From contig JAAVXK010000037.1 in assembly GCA_022790615.1 (NCBI GenBank), forward strand, positions 1 through 64,000: 64,000 bases of DNA. The letters run 5' to 3'. Shown here piece by piece: positions 50,330-60,183 of the stretch (positions are counted from its first letter, which is position 1; every line of letters begins with the position of its first letter). The position numbers and the translations under genes were made by a program. Under the pieces are notes generated by a model. The model had not been told where the DNA came from. It searched no databases and saw nothing but the letters and a program-made list of their open reading frames with translations. The DNA is from Lachnospiraceae bacterium. Lineage in GTDB: Bacteria > Bacillota > Clostridia > Lachnospirales > Lachnospiraceae.

Positions 50330-51246
50330 TGCAGAATATCCCCCCCTATCATATCAATGCTTACTTTTGCTGCCTTCCTGTACATTACTATCCCCACAAT
50401 CAGCAATAATACCAAATATAAAAACAGGGATACCCATGGGGATAAAATATATTTTCGAAGATAACCGTTAAAATGAACCGCCAATATTGAATGGGACGCC
50501 GGCAGATACCATTTAAAACCACTATCTATTGATATAAGAATAAACCCTGCCAATATATGAAGCATCTGGATTATGAAAAATAAAAGCCTTTTCCGGTACA
50601 GGCATCCCGTCAAAAAAGTAATCCCGCATATAACCAAAAATAATGAAAATAATCCAAATGAATATATATACGACTCGAACGGCGCCATCTGATAATACAG
50701 GTTTGGAGAAATGATTCCGGACAGTCTGAATCCCGCCTCCAAACTATACATATCGTTAAACTCCGTCACAACAAGACTCCATCCGTTGGCAAAAAAACAT
50801 TTTTCATATACCTGAACCAGTGTTACGGCTGTTACTAAAATAACATAAGTGACGGCGCTAATAAACTGAAATAAAATCTCACCCAATATCCAGTTTCTTC
50901 TTCCCATCCGAAATATGTAAAACATTATATTTTCATTTGATGTCGGGAATGACGACATAAGAAATAAATAAACCATTCCAAGAAGCAATACTCCCATCTC
51001 CGAATTCAAAACAGCAATACACGGTTCCAATGCATTAACGGGACTGTCCATGTAAGAAGACGCTCTAAGAAGCGGGACTGTCTTTAGCTCATATAAAATC
51101 ATCAGCGCCACCAAAAATATAAAAAATTTTGGATTAACCAGCCATTTTCTATACTCATATTTCGCTACTGACACGATACATTTTATGTTAATCTTTTTTA
51201 TGCGTTTGCTATCATTATTTATGTATACATTTTTTCTATCACTCAT
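50326..51246 (-). CDS. ABC-2 type membrane subunit
   Basis: A 306-residue membrane protein with about six hydrophobic segments (for example FFIFLVALMILY, MGVLLLGMVYLFLMSS, VTYVILVTAVTLVQVY, LFSLFLVICGITFLTG, and two near the C-terminus) and a charged N-terminus (KRIKKINIK). CAGGAGCG lies before the ATG at 51246, which overlaps the previous stop as ATGA. The family cannot be named more closely. Confidence 0.85.
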   Translation of the reverse strand: MSDRKNVYINNDSKRIKKINIKCIVSVAKYEYRKWLVNPKFFIFLVALMILYELKTVPLLRASSYMDSPVNALEPCIAVLNSEMGVLLLGMVYLFLMSSFPTSNENIMFYIFRMGRRNWILGEILFQFISAVTYVILVTAVTLVQVYEKCFFANGWSLVVTEFNDMYSLEAGFRLSGIISPNLYYQMAPFESYIYSFGLFSLFLVICGITFLTGCLYRKRLLFFIIQMLHILAGFILISIDSGFKWYLPASHSILAVHFNGYLRKYILSPWVSLFLYLVLLLIVGIVMYRKAAKVSIDMIGGDILQ

Positions 51247-51962
51247 ATGCGTTCGCTCCTGAATTTCCACATGACGCCGTATAGCGCAGCCATTGTTATC
51301 AGTATCGCAAGCGGGGCGGTTATATTTCCCGTCATCGTTACATCCCTTAATATATGTGCAGTAATGTACATAAGGCTTATGTCAACATACAGGTTAGGGT
51401 AAAGATATATAATAAACGTAAGAAATGTTGACATCGCCATTGCATACAACGACATCCGCATAATTATTTTCAACATATACCACACAAAATCCCACACGCC
51501 GATAGGTGCAAGCCCTATTATTTCGGTGTCAGACATAATGTTTAACGGAAAGATACAGTAAATGGCCAAAGCATATGCCGCAAACCCCACAGATACGGTT
51601 ACAGCCGCGCTTACAGCCGAATAAATAAACCTTGCGTATATGTATCTGTATTTCCCCTTCCTTATCTCAACATACATATATATTCTGCTTTTTATTTCCT
51701 CATATATGTATGAAGCCGACGGAATCGATACGGCAATCGGAAAAAGCGTATACATCCACTGGGTCAGAGGCGCATCTAACGCATCCTGCGCACTCGATTC
51801 ATAAAGAACCTTTTTGGGAAGATGAATCAGCGCAGATATCACGGAAATCATTTCATTATTCATTCCTATCATACGCAGCGGGCTGCACATAGCCAATACA
51901 AGGAATGCAATCACCGCCAATACATAATACGGTATTTTTTTTCTTATAATCACCCGAATCAC
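51243..51962 (-). CDS. ABC-2 type membrane subunit, shorter partner
   Basis: A 239-residue membrane protein with about six hydrophobic segments (YYVLAVIAFLVLAMCS at the start, LAPIGVWDFVWYML in the middle). It starts with GTG at 51962, overlapping the stop of the lipoprotein gene (GTGA). With its neighbour it should form a heterodimeric membrane channel. Confidence 0.85.
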   Translation of the reverse strand: MIRVIIRKKIPYYVLAVIAFLVLAMCSPLRMIGMNNEMISVISALIHLPKKVLYESSAQDALDAPLTQWMYTLFPIAVSIPSASYIYEEIKSRIYMYVEIRKGKYRYIYARFIYSAVSAAVTVSVGFAAYALAIYCIFPLNIMSDTEIIGLAPIGVWDFVWYMLKIIMRMSLYAMAMSTFLTFIIYLYPNLYVDISLMYITAHILRDVTMTGNITAPLAILITMAALYGVMWKFRSERI

Positions 51963-53116
51963 TTCCGTTCCTCAGTCAAATCCGACGTAACCTCACCGGT
52001 AACCATGTCGACGAAAAAATAATGGTCGCATGAACTACTCTTAATAATTCCAATCGAACTGTCAGCGCCATTGTACGTAACCAAAAAAGCATATGACGGT
52101 CTTGCCTCTATTGCCGCTCCGGGACCTTCGGATTTATCAGTAAGTTTTAAAAGATACATGGGATATATTTTCGATATGTGAAATACCCCGAACCCTGACA
52201 TAGTCTCCTTAAGTATCCGGACCGCGCTGTCAAAATCAACCAGCTTTTGGACCTGCTCCGCCGATTTGACTCCCAGGTGGAAGTTCCTCGAAAAGAAACA
52301 AGGAGTTTCAAAACCATCATACTCCAAACTTGTCGATATGAATGTTGTGCATTTTTCCATATTATAATCATCATCTTCCACTATAATAGGCAGGGTATGA
52401 TTGTCAAGGCGCATTCCTTTGTGCATATATTCCGCACACATGGCAAGTCTTCTTGCATTGTCCCCATCCTGCATCTTTCTGACATATACGTCCGATACCC
52501 TATATTCTAAACCATCCATCGGCATGTTTTCAGAAAGCCATTTTTCCATGTCGGCACAGACATTTGCAACATTAACTTTTCTTTCCCCAAGCTCTGCCTC
52601 CACATCCGAAACATCATCATTGTCAATATCATACCTTTCTTCTATAACATATTCCCCGGGATTGTGCGCTCCCCTTGCCATGTACGCCATACCTCCATTT
52701 TCCATCATACTAAATGTTGGCGCATTCTCCCCGTCCGAATATGAAATTCTTTTTCCCCAACCGGAATTCCCACCGTCCGATTCCTCATATTGATTCTTAT
52801 CAACACCAAACAAAGCCGTATATTTATCTTTATTTGCATCCGATAGAAAATCCCTTTCAACAGTTAGATTCAAAACGTCTATTTCCTCTACGTTCGAAAA
52901 ATCTATTTTGCCGTCAAAGGCTATATTGCCCTCTATCTTATAATCCTCTAATTGCCACAACTCATCCAGGGAACAGTACGTAATATCGGAAGTGTCCATC
53001 TGTTTGTTTTCCCCATATTCACTCATATTGTTTTTTACTTCCTCCGGCGTTTCCTGACAGCCGCATAACAATGCAGCCAAAAACAATACCATAGCAGATA
53101 TTTTTATTTTTGACAT
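51959..53116 (-). CDS. Lipoprotein, first gene of the ABC operon
   Basis: A lipoprotein of 385 residues that I do not recognise. Signal peptide with lipobox LLCGC (about 16-20). The mature part is acidic and rich in Asp, Glu and Asn. The end holds strands such as SYAFLVTYNGADSSIGI and YFFVDMVTGEVTSDLTEE, similar to the last strands of PepSY-like or DUF-type lipoproteins of ABC operons. GGGGGA precedes the ATG at 53116. Three one-base-step overlaps tie the four genes together. The promoter carries the operator shared with the two-component operon. Confidence 0.85.
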   Translation of the reverse strand: MSKIKISAMVLFLAALLCGCQETPEEVKNNMSEYGENKQMDTSDITYCSLDELWQLEDYKIEGNIAFDGKIDFSNVEEIDVLNLTVERDFLSDANKDKYTALFGVDKNQYEESDGGNSGWGKRISYSDGENAPTFSMMENGGMAYMARGAHNPGEYVIEERYDIDNDDVSDVEAELGERKVNVANVCADMEKWLSENMPMDGLEYRVSDVYVRKMQDGDNARRLAMCAEYMHKGMRLDNHTLPIIVEDDDYNMEKCTTFISTSLEYDGFETPCFFSRNFHLGVKSAEQVQKLVDFDSAVRILKETMSGFGVFHISKIYPMYLLKLTDKSEGPGAAIEARPSYAFLVTYNGADSSIGIIKSSSCDHYFFVDMVTGEVTSDLTEERK

Positions 53117-53194
53117 ATATTCATCCCCCAAAAAATATTAGCAAGGCCTAACTATAATCAGGACTCCTTAAATAGACGGCACCTATTTGAAACA

Positions 53195-53256
53195 CTTATA
53201 ACATAATTGTAAATGCTTACAAAATAGTTGCTATAATTCTTACAATTATCTTACAA
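53195..53256 (-). promoter_or_regulatory. Promoter with tandem TTGTAAG operator, ABC operon
   Basis: Minus strand: TTGTAAGAT (53256-53248) and TTGTAAGAA (53245-53237), 11 bp apart; a third box TTGTAAG (53222-53216) overlaps the -35. Core promoter TTTGTA (53223-53218), 17-base spacer, TATAAG (53200-53195). The 26 bases around the two upstream boxes match those at 25107-25132 with one change, and 36 bases separate them from the -10 in both places. Confidence 0.75.
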
Positions 53257-53427
53257 AAAGAATTTGTCATGCCGTAAAACCCGCTGTCAAATCATATAAA
53301 ACCAAGCAAATTTCAGACTGTAATTTCAGTATAATATATTTGAATATGCAATTAGGCTCTATGGTACGTTTCAGACATAACATTTAGGAACAGCACAGCA
53401 TTTAAAGCATTTAAACTTAAAAAATGC

Positions 53428-53456
53428 TTGTATTTTTCATATATGTGTATTAGAAT
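53428..53456 (+). promoter_or_regulatory. Predicted promoter of the ferredoxin gene
   Basis: TTGTAT (53428-53433), 17-base spacer, TAGAAT (53451-53456), 36 bases before the ATG. Confidence 0.6.
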
Positions 53457-53473
53457 AAATATATCTTTAATAA

Positions 53474-53659
<186 letters not shown>

Positions 53660-53729
53660 TGTACTGACCGGTTTCGGCCATTGACGAAATGTGAATGGTA
53701 CCATGCACTATGATAGAACATATATCTGA

Positions 53730-53752
53730 CACGGGTTTTAGAAAAACCCGTG
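53730..53752 (+). terminator. Hairpin behind the ferredoxin gene
   Basis: CACGGGTTTT-AGA-AAAACCCGTG, a perfect 10-bp stem, with a T-run eight bases later. It lies 70 bases after the ferredoxin stop. Confidence 0.55.
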
Positions 53753-53810
53753 CAGAGCGCTTTTATAATCAGGCAATAGCATAACCGTTTATCTGATTAT
53801 ATATTTTCAT

Positions 53811-53861
53811 AAAAAAACATTATCGTACAACGCATTCCTGCAAGTCCGATAATGTTTTTTT
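53811..53861. terminator. Bidirectional terminator, ferredoxin / membrane protein
   Basis: AAAAAAACATTATCG (53811-53825) pairs with CGATAATGTTTTTTT (53847-53861) around a 21-base loop, giving a U-run on both strands between convergent genes. Confidence 0.8.
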
Positions 53862-53889
53862 ATATGTAATATAAAGCTTTTACTTCTTT

Positions 53890-54609
53890 TTATGTAAGAT
53901 ACTCTTCTAAAACATCCTTTAATATCCTCTCCTCATCAACACTCAGGCTAATCTCACTGCTCACAGAATCTGCGCTTATATCGCTGCTGTCGCTCTCGTT
54001 CATAAGCCTGAAAAGCTCACGTATGCCATCGTCAATCTCATCCGCAATTCCCGGCATAGCAGGCGTCGCACTGCTTCGGACTCTTTCCCCCGCGTCTTCT
54101 TCATTACTGTCTTCTATGCTGTTTTCAAGCATTGGCTTATATTCGTTTTCAAGATATTCACACATATTAACATGCAGATGCTCTATCTTGTTTTGTACAT
54201 TCGCAATAAGGTCGCTCAGTACAATCAAAAAACCAGCTATGAATCCATACAAAACATTCATAATTATGTACTGCTCATCATAGCCGTTTTCATAAGCCAA
54301 ATATGCTGTAATACCGCCTGCAGCGGCACATGCCAGTACATTAAATACACTTAGCACTTCCCATGATGAAACCTTAAGGCCCATTATCCTAATACCATAC
54401 ATGTGCTTACTTACAAACATATTAGTATTGTTAATGTATTTCATCCGTCTGTACTCTTTCTCAAATTCCTTCTTGATACCGCACACAAGCTTTGTTCTGG
54501 CATTAGACATATCGGATGAATCCCTGATAAGCCTTTTACAGTAACTGCTCTGAATCATTTTCATCAATATACTTAGAAAGCAGATTGCCACCTCGAAATA
54601 TATAACCAT
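53890..54609 (-). CDS. Membrane protein of unknown function
   Basis: I do not recognise this 239-residue protein. A first membrane segment at about 3-17 and two more at about 83-104 and 113-133 (VLSVFNVLACAAAGGITAYLAY, IIMNVLYGFIAGFLIVLSDL) surround a charged, probably cytoplasmic region. The C-terminal 90 residues are acidic (Asp/Glu/Ser), with SSDISADSVSSEISLS before the end. GGAGG lies eight bases before the ATG at 54609. The layout resembles type II/IV secretion accessory proteins, but I see no clear match. Confidence 0.7.
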   Translation of the reverse strand: MVIYFEVAICFLSILMKMIQSSYCKRLIRDSSDMSNARTKLVCGIKKEFEKEYRRMKYINNTNMFVSKHMYGIRIMGLKVSSWEVLSVFNVLACAAAGGITAYLAYENGYDEQYIIMNVLYGFIAGFLIVLSDLIANVQNKIEHLHVNMCEYLENEYKPMLENSIEDSNEEDAGERVRSSATPAMPGIADEIDDGIRELFRLMNESDSSDISADSVSSEISLSVDEERILKDVLEEYLT

Positions 54610-54749
54610 AAATATAACCTCCCGCATTAACTCCCATGTAGTATTTCATTACTACCAGTATAATGCATGAAGTTTGAAATTTCCACATATTTCCATATAC
54701 AATTTTCGACATAATGCGACATCATATTTTAAAATGATATAATAAAGAA

Positions 54750-55811
54750 TTATCTGCATGTTTCGTCAATCAAATCCGCTATTATCTTTACAGAATCTCC
54801 GCTGCTGTTTTCTTTCATTTTCGTTATATATTTTTCACGGTTATTATATAGTTTGTCGACCTCATCAATCAGGGTTCCGGTAGTGAGCTGTTCCTCCTTG
54901 ACTACAACGCTGAATCCCTGCCTTTCAAATGATTCCGCATTCAGCACCTGGTCTCCCCTGCTTGACGCGGCTGGAAGGGGAATTAGAAGGTTAGGCTTGT
55001 TAAGCGCAAGTATTTCGCATATGGCATTCGCTCCCGCACGCGATATTATTATATCGGCAGCTGTCATAAGGTCGCACATTTCTTTCTTTATATACTCAAA
55101 CTGAACATATCCCTCTACTCCGGAAAGGCTCTCGTCCACCTTTCCGTTACCGCACAGATGCACTATCTGATATCTCCTTAACAGTTCCGGCAGCGCGTCC
55201 CGCACCATATTGTTGACTGCGGCCGCGCCAAGGCTTCCGCCCACAACCATCAGCACCGGCTTATTGGCGGTGAATCCGAGAAAATCAAGTCCTGCAATTC
55301 TGTTTCCTGAAAACATCTCCTTTCGTATAGGCGTGCCTGTCACTACGGCCTTTTCCCCGATTCCCCTGGCCGCCTCCGGAAAATTAGTACAGACCCTGGC
55401 GGCATGCGGTATACATAGCTTGTTTGCAAGTCCCGGCGTCATATCTGATTCATGGATAATACAAGGTACTTTCTTTCTGTCAGCTGCGATTACAACCGGG
55501 ACAGTAACAAACCCACCTTTGGAAAATACAATATCAGGTTTGATTTCTTTAATAATGGAGGATGCCTCATGAAAACCTTTCATTACCCTGAATGGGTCCG
55601 TAAAGTTCTTTAAATCAAAATATCGTCTTAATTTTCCCGATGATATACCATAATACTTTACATTTTCCTCCTCAATAAGCTGCTTTTCTATCCCATTTTT
55701 TGAACCTATATAATATACTTCATAATTTCTTTTCCTAAGCTCAGGCAAAAGAGCAATATTCGGCGTAACGTGGCCTGCCGAGCCACCTCCGGTCAAAATT
55801 ATTTTTTTCAT
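54750..55811 (-). CDS. murG: UDP-GlcNAc:undecaprenyl-PP-MurNAc-pentapeptide transferase
   Basis: Glycosyltransferase of peptidoglycan synthesis that makes lipid II from lipid I at the inner face of the membrane. The 353 residues show TGGGSAGHVTPNIAL at the N-terminus, the donor-binding domain start VVGGSLGAAAVNNMV, and the late loop ADIIISRAGANAICEIL then PLPAASSRGDQVLNA. Not in a cell-wall gene cluster here; it follows the HIT gene by 43 bases. Confidence 0.96.
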   Translation of the reverse strand: MKKIILTGGGSAGHVTPNIALLPELRKRNYEVYYIGSKNGIEKQLIEEENVKYYGISSGKLRRYFDLKNFTDPFRVMKGFHEASSIIKEIKPDIVFSKGGFVTVPVVIAADRKKVPCIIHESDMTPGLANKLCIPHAARVCTNFPEAARGIGEKAVVTGTPIRKEMFSGNRIAGLDFLGFTANKPVLMVVGGSLGAAAVNNMVRDALPELLRRYQIVHLCGNGKVDESLSGVEGYVQFEYIKKEMCDLMTAADIIISRAGANAICEILALNKPNLLIPLPAASSRGDQVLNAESFERQGFSVVVKEEQLTTGTLIDEVDKLYNNREKYITKMKENSSGDSVKIIADLIDETCR

Positions 55812-55854
55812 AACAAACTAATCCCTTACATATGTATTATTGATAGGTATTACA

Positions 55855-56283
55855 TTAATAATAATGCGTAATCTTTTTTATTTCCCTGCAAGCGGCGTCA
55901 ATATCCACATCATCCAGTTGTTCCCACTTAATATTGACAGTATCGTCCGCATATCTTGGTATTACGTGTACGTGAAAATGAAATACGGTCTGTCCTGCCG
56001 CCACTTCATTATTCTGCAGGATATTAACCCCGTCGCATCCAAACGCCTCTTTAACCGCCAAAGCTATCTTCTTTGCGACCACCATAATTCCCGCCGCAAC
56101 ATCATCGGGAATTTCATAAATATTAGCTACATGTGTCTTTGGCAGTATGATTACATGCCCCCTTGACGCAGGTGAAACATCCATTATCGCCTTATATGCG
56201 TCATCCTCATACACAGTCCTTGATGGTATTTCACCAGAAATAATTTTACAGAATATACAATCTGTCTGCGCTTTTCTTTCCAT
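55855..56283 (-). CDS. HIT-family nucleotide hydrolase
   Basis: A 142-residue protein of the Hint type, acting on nucleoside phosphoramidates or adenylates. The catalytic triad motif is HFHVHVIPR (His-x-His-x-His), and CIFCKIISGEIPSRTVYED is the usual opening with two zinc-binding Cys. GGGAGG lies five bases before the ATG at 56283; the longer frame to 56343 lacks a site. Confidence 0.94.
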   Translation of the reverse strand: MERKAQTDCIFCKIISGEIPSRTVYEDDAYKAIMDVSPASRGHVIILPKTHVANIYEIPDDVAAGIMVVAKKIALAVKEAFGCDGVNILQNNEVAAGQTVFHFHVHVIPRYADDTVNIKWEQLDDVDIDAACREIKKITHYY

Positions 56284-56348
56284 ATTATCCTCCCAATTTA
56301 ATATATTTATTCCATACAAAGCCTGAGCTATATGTTTCATCACGACTT

Positions 56349-57344
56349 CTATGACCTTTTAAAGTTAAATACATTATCCAGCATACGGAGCGTATTAAAA
56401 TTGCCTTTTGCAGTTATTTTTCCTGACATGAATGCTCCCTGAAAGTTCTTTTTTCCTAAAAAAATGTCCTGTAATATAGGAAAATCGGTTCTTATGTATA
56501 CATCCGCCTTATTGTTAATCCCATATTTACATTCTAACATTCCGCAATTAATATTTATATACAAATCCTTCTCGATATCTTCCAGCCTGATTATATAACT
56601 GGCCGAACACTCAACACTGCTGTCAAATGCATTGTGAAAAGTCGCAATTATATTATCACTTGAGTTATCCTGCTCGCCAAGCAGACCCTTGAATATCGAT
56701 GCAAGCTCCTCAATGTCCTCTTTTTGCTTTTTAACATAATTATCATCCGATATATATTCGGAAAGCTGTTCACTCTCCTGCGGCGTAAGCTTCGGCGCTT
56801 TTGTTTTAAGGACTTTTTTGCATATTTCGACAGAGCTGTTTGGAAACGCTATATTTTTCTGGCTTATGGCTCTGTACATTTCCTCCGTTTTCTTCTCTAT
56901 TTTTTTAAGGGCCGCCGTATTAGTTTCAAAAGCGGTAGTGTTCTCCACGTACGCACACAATCCGTCAAGCGGAATGCCGCCCAGAAGTTCCCATGATTTT
57001 ACAAGCGTATTTTCAGCGTCCCTTTCCCCATACGTAGAAGACATTACTACCGGCATCATATATATACGGCCCATCGCCTCTTTGTCGCCATACAGCCAGC
57101 ACGAATCAAGAAACTGCTGCATAAGGCCGCCGATACCCATCCACTCAACATGAACCGCAAGTATAATTCCATCCGCATCCTTAAGAGTTTTGGGCATTGC
57201 ACTTATACTGTTTTTTTCTTCATACAGGTTATATCTGTCAACTTTAACGCGAAGTTCCTCAAATACCCTGGTAATCGTATTGATTACAAACAAAGTCGGG
57301 TCCTCAATTACTCCGCGGCCGCCATAGTATATGTTAATCCTCAT
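56349..57344 (-). CDS. Flavodoxin-fold protein fused to an SCP2-like domain
   Basis: A protein of 331 residues. The N-terminal 170 look like an NAD(P)H-dependent FMN reductase/flavodoxin fold: LKDADGIILAVHVEW, GGLMQQFLDSCWLYG and MMPVVMSSTYGERDAE. The C-terminal 110 residues fit an SCP2 sterol-binding-like domain: NCGMLECKYGINNKADVYI and GKKNFQGAFMSGKITAKGN. It may bind a lipid or hydrophobic quinone and reduce it. Whether the start is 57344 or 57350 is open, since AAGGAG lies 10 or 4 bases upstream. Confidence 0.8.
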   Translation of the reverse strand: MRINIYYGGRGVIEDPTLFVINTITRVFEELRVKVDRYNLYEEKNSISAMPKTLKDADGIILAVHVEWMGIGGLMQQFLDSCWLYGDKEAMGRIYMMPVVMSSTYGERDAENTLVKSWELLGGIPLDGLCAYVENTTAFETNTAALKKIEKKTEEMYRAISQKNIAFPNSSVEICKKVLKTKAPKLTPQESEQLSEYISDDNYVKKQKEDIEELASIFKGLLGEQDNSSDNIIATFHNAFDSSVECSASYIIRLEDIEKDLYININCGMLECKYGINNKADVYIRTDFPILQDIFLGKKNFQGAFMSGKITAKGNFNTLRMLDNVFNFKRS

Positions 57345-57384
57345 TAACATCCGTCTCCTTTCTTAAAACAAAATGCTGTTAATA

Positions 57385-58446
57385 TTATGTCCCCGCCTTT
57401 TCATTCTTTTTTACATATTTTCTGTAAATGAGCAGCAAAAATGTTATTATAGCGCCAAGAACAAACCCCGTCACATGCGCTACATTGTCTATTCCCGAAT
57501 CGCCGAAACCGCTGCATAACGTGAGAATTAAAAACAGCACAATTCTTATAAAACCAATATCTTCAAACCTCTTCCTGTCCGAAAGAATATACGCAATCAT
57601 AACGCCGCACAGCCCGAATACAGCCCCTGAAGCCCCGACAGACCACACATCATTACCAAAATAGTTGTACCAGCATAAAGAAACCGTACCGGCTATTATT
57701 CCAGACAACATATATATTACAAGATATTGTATTTTTCCAAGCATATTTTCAAAGTAATATCCTATAAACGCAAGAAATACCATATTACTGAAAAGATGGT
57801 CTATACCGTCATGTATAAAAAAGTGCGTTATAATCCTATAATATTCTCCTTTTTCTACGACGGCACTATAATTCAGAGCCCCGCTCTCCATCATAAGAAT
57901 CGTCTCATCTAAAGAACGGGCAAAATCCATATAAAAAAATGCTACGGCGTTAATTAATATTATCAAGGCCGTTATGAACGGAAATCCGCGCTTAGCTCCG
58001 TTTTCCGTTCCACCGCCAAACCCATCGCTTAAAATATAGGATTTTCCATCTAACGTATCCTCTATAATAGAGGCCGCATCAGAAAATGAATCCGGCTGGT
58101 TTTCATATATCATAAGGTGCCCATTCTGTATATCCACTATCCAGTACGGATAAAACCCGGATATTATCTCCTGGCAGTTCTGCGCTTCATAAGTACATAC
58201 TATCTGAAGCAGCCTGAAATCAAGCTGCCCGGTATCCTGACAGTATACCCTGAATCTTCTTAACATATTATTATAATCTTCATAAGTAATTTTTTCAATT
58301 CCCACATAGTTAACGACGGACACTGCATATATTATATCGCGAACTCTTTTTGCCCCAAAAAATATCGAAGTCCCGCCCAAATTATCCGCATCGACAATCT
58401 CATAACCCATATATGAAAAATTATTCTTCAGCATTTCAAATATCAA
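57385..58446 (-). CDS. Rhomboid-family intramembrane serine protease
   Basis: A protein of 353 residues. The N-terminal 165 are soluble and unlike known domains. The rhomboid domain follows with about six membrane helices; the Ser is in VGASGAVFGL and the catalytic His in NVAHVTGFVLGA, with HDGIDHLFSNMVFL as the helix 2 signature. It cuts proteins inside the membrane. The frame starts with TTG at 58446, with AGGTG six bases upstream; an ATG four codons later lies too far from that site. Confidence 0.9.
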   Translation of the reverse strand: MIFEMLKNNFSYMGYEIVDADNLGGTSIFFGAKRVRDIIYAVSVVNYVGIEKITYEDYNNMLRRFRVYCQDTGQLDFRLLQIVCTYEAQNCQEIISGFYPYWIVDIQNGHLMIYENQPDSFSDAASIIEDTLDGKSYILSDGFGGGTENGAKRGFPFITALIILINAVAFFYMDFARSLDETILMMESGALNYSAVVEKGEYYRIITHFFIHDGIDHLFSNMVFLAFIGYYFENMLGKIQYLVIYMLSGIIAGTVSLCWYNYFGNDVWSVGASGAVFGLCGVMIAYILSDRKRFEDIGFIRIVLFLILTLCSGFGDSGIDNVAHVTGFVLGAIITFLLLIYRKYVKKNEKAGT

Positions 58447-58638
58447 TTAACACACCTGCAAACCTTTCAAAACAGCCATATGGCTTAAAATACATTGTAT
58501 TATATATTATTATACCAATTAATGATATATAATTCAACTTGACATGCGAATACTTTATAAGCATACTGAAAGCAGGCCTATTATCTGTTTATTATGTTAT
58601 ACAAGTGAGGGTCTAATAACAGGCGGAGGTACATGAAT

Positions 58639-60180
58639 ATGGCAATAATAACCGTCTCTTCAGGCGGCAATATATCCGTAATACAATACAACCCGGATAA
58701 CAATACTACGCTCGCAGACATCCTATATAATAATGGGTTTCCACTCAATACAGTATGCGGCGGAACCGGATTTTGCAAAAAATGTCTTGTCATCGTAGAT
58801 AATATTCCACAAAAAGCATGTTCATACATCCCATGCAAAGACATAACCGTAAGCATTCCAAAATCCTCGCTGCTGCAGGCAAACATACCGGGCACACATG
58901 TTACCAATACAACAGTTTCAAAACAATACATCGGCACAAACACCGAAACAGCTTCCGTATCGGACAAAACGGCTAACGTATTTGATTCAATATCCGTCGC
59001 AATAGATATAGGCTCAACTTCCGTTTCAACATCCCTTGTAGGTATGGGACGCAAAAAAGACGACTTTGCAGTCATTGATACGTCAACCATATTTAATCCG
59101 ACGGTCCGATACGGCTCAGATGTTATCGCAAGGGTTCAGGCGTCTGCCGGCGGCAGAAAGGATGCCATGTCTTCTATTCTTATAGATACGCTTGAATCCG
59201 AGGTAAAACGATTAATTACATCCAACCATCTTGAAGCAATTCCGGTAAACAGCATATATATATCCTGCAATACCATAATGCAGCATCTTCTTTTAGGTCT
59301 TGACTGCACCGGAATTCTTGCATATCCTTTCACTCCGGTACCATTTGACCATAACTTTGTATACAAGGAAATATCTGTCTTCATTATACCGTCATTTAGT
59401 ACATTTGTAGGCGGTGATATTGTATCCGGCCTGTATTATTTGGATAAACCGCAGTACAGACGTTACATATTGCTAGACCTGGGAACGAATGCAGAGATGG
59501 TTCTTGTCGACGGCGACAGGACGTTTTGCACCTCCGCCGCTGCAGGACCGGCATTTGAGGGGGCAGGAATTTCATGTGGATGCGCCTATATAAAAGGGGC
59601 TGTGAGGAATGTTACAATAAAACCAAAGCAAAACAAAACCACATTCTCCATATCGTACAAAACTATCGATAACAAGCTGCCTGTCGGAATATGCGGCAGC
59701 GGTATAATGGATATATATTCACAGTTTGTTACGAATCATATTATTGATGAGAATAAAACCTTCGTTGATAAATACATGGAGTCAGGATTTGAAATTACAA
59801 AATCTGCTGCCGGACCCATAGTAATAACACAGCAGGATATTAGACATATACAGCTTGCCGTTTCCGCAATTAAGACGGGAATTGACATTTTACTCCGGCG
59901 CTCCGGACTGTCTGCGTCCGATATTGAAAAAGTGTATATAGCCGGAAGCTTTGGCTCTTCCCTGCAGCCGGAAGCTATAAAAAACACAAATCTTTTACCG
60001 AAAGAATTCATCAACCGGCAGATTATACAATTTTCAGGAAACACCTCTTTATCAGGGGCAATAAAATGTGCCGTTGACAGATGCTGCACCGACAGTTTTA
60101 ATGAAATCATGGGTGCATATACCGAGATAGAACTTGCAAACGATTCAGAGTTCAACAGCCTTTTTATAGGCAATTTATAA
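58639..60180 (+). CDS. RACo-like protein: 2Fe-2S domain plus ASKHA ATPase domain
   Basis: A protein of 513 residues. The N-terminal ferredoxin-type domain holds cysteines C40, C46, C49 and C61 (CxxxxxCxxC...C). The rest is the ASKHA ATPase fold of DUF4445/RACo: VAIDIGSTSVSTSL (phosphate 1), LLDLGTNAEMVL (phosphate 2), AAGPAFEGAGISCG and IYIAGSFGSSLQPE-type adenosine motif (here VYIAGSFGSS). RACo proteins restore oxidised corrinoid proteins to Co(I) with ATP. No corrinoid or methyltransferase gene is in the window. GGAGG lies nine bases before the ATG at 58639. It ends three bases from a convergent gene. Confidence 0.9.
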   Translation: MAIITVSSGGNISVIQYNPDNNTTLADILYNNGFPLNTVCGGTGFCKKCLVIVDNIPQKACSYIPCKDITVSIPKSSLLQANIPGTHVTNTTVSKQYIGTNTETASVSDKTANVFDSISVAIDIGSTSVSTSLVGMGRKKDDFAVIDTSTIFNPTVRYGSDVIARVQASAGGRKDAMSSILIDTLESEVKRLITSNHLEAIPVNSIYISCNTIMQHLLLGLDCTGILAYPFTPVPFDHNFVYKEISVFIIPSFSTFVGGDIVSGLYYLDKPQYRRYILLDLGTNAEMVLVDGDRTFCTSAAAGPAFEGAGISCGCAYIKGAVRNVTIKPKQNKTTFSISYKTIDNKLPVGICGSGIMDIYSQFVTNHIIDENKTFVDKYMESGFEITKSAAGPIVITQQDIRHIQLAVSAIKTGIDILLRRSGLSASDIEKVYIAGSFGSSLQPEAIKNTNLLPKEFINRQIIQFSGNTSLSGAIKCAVDRCCTDSFNEIMGAYTEIELANDSEFNSLFIGNL

Positions 60181-60183
60181 CCT

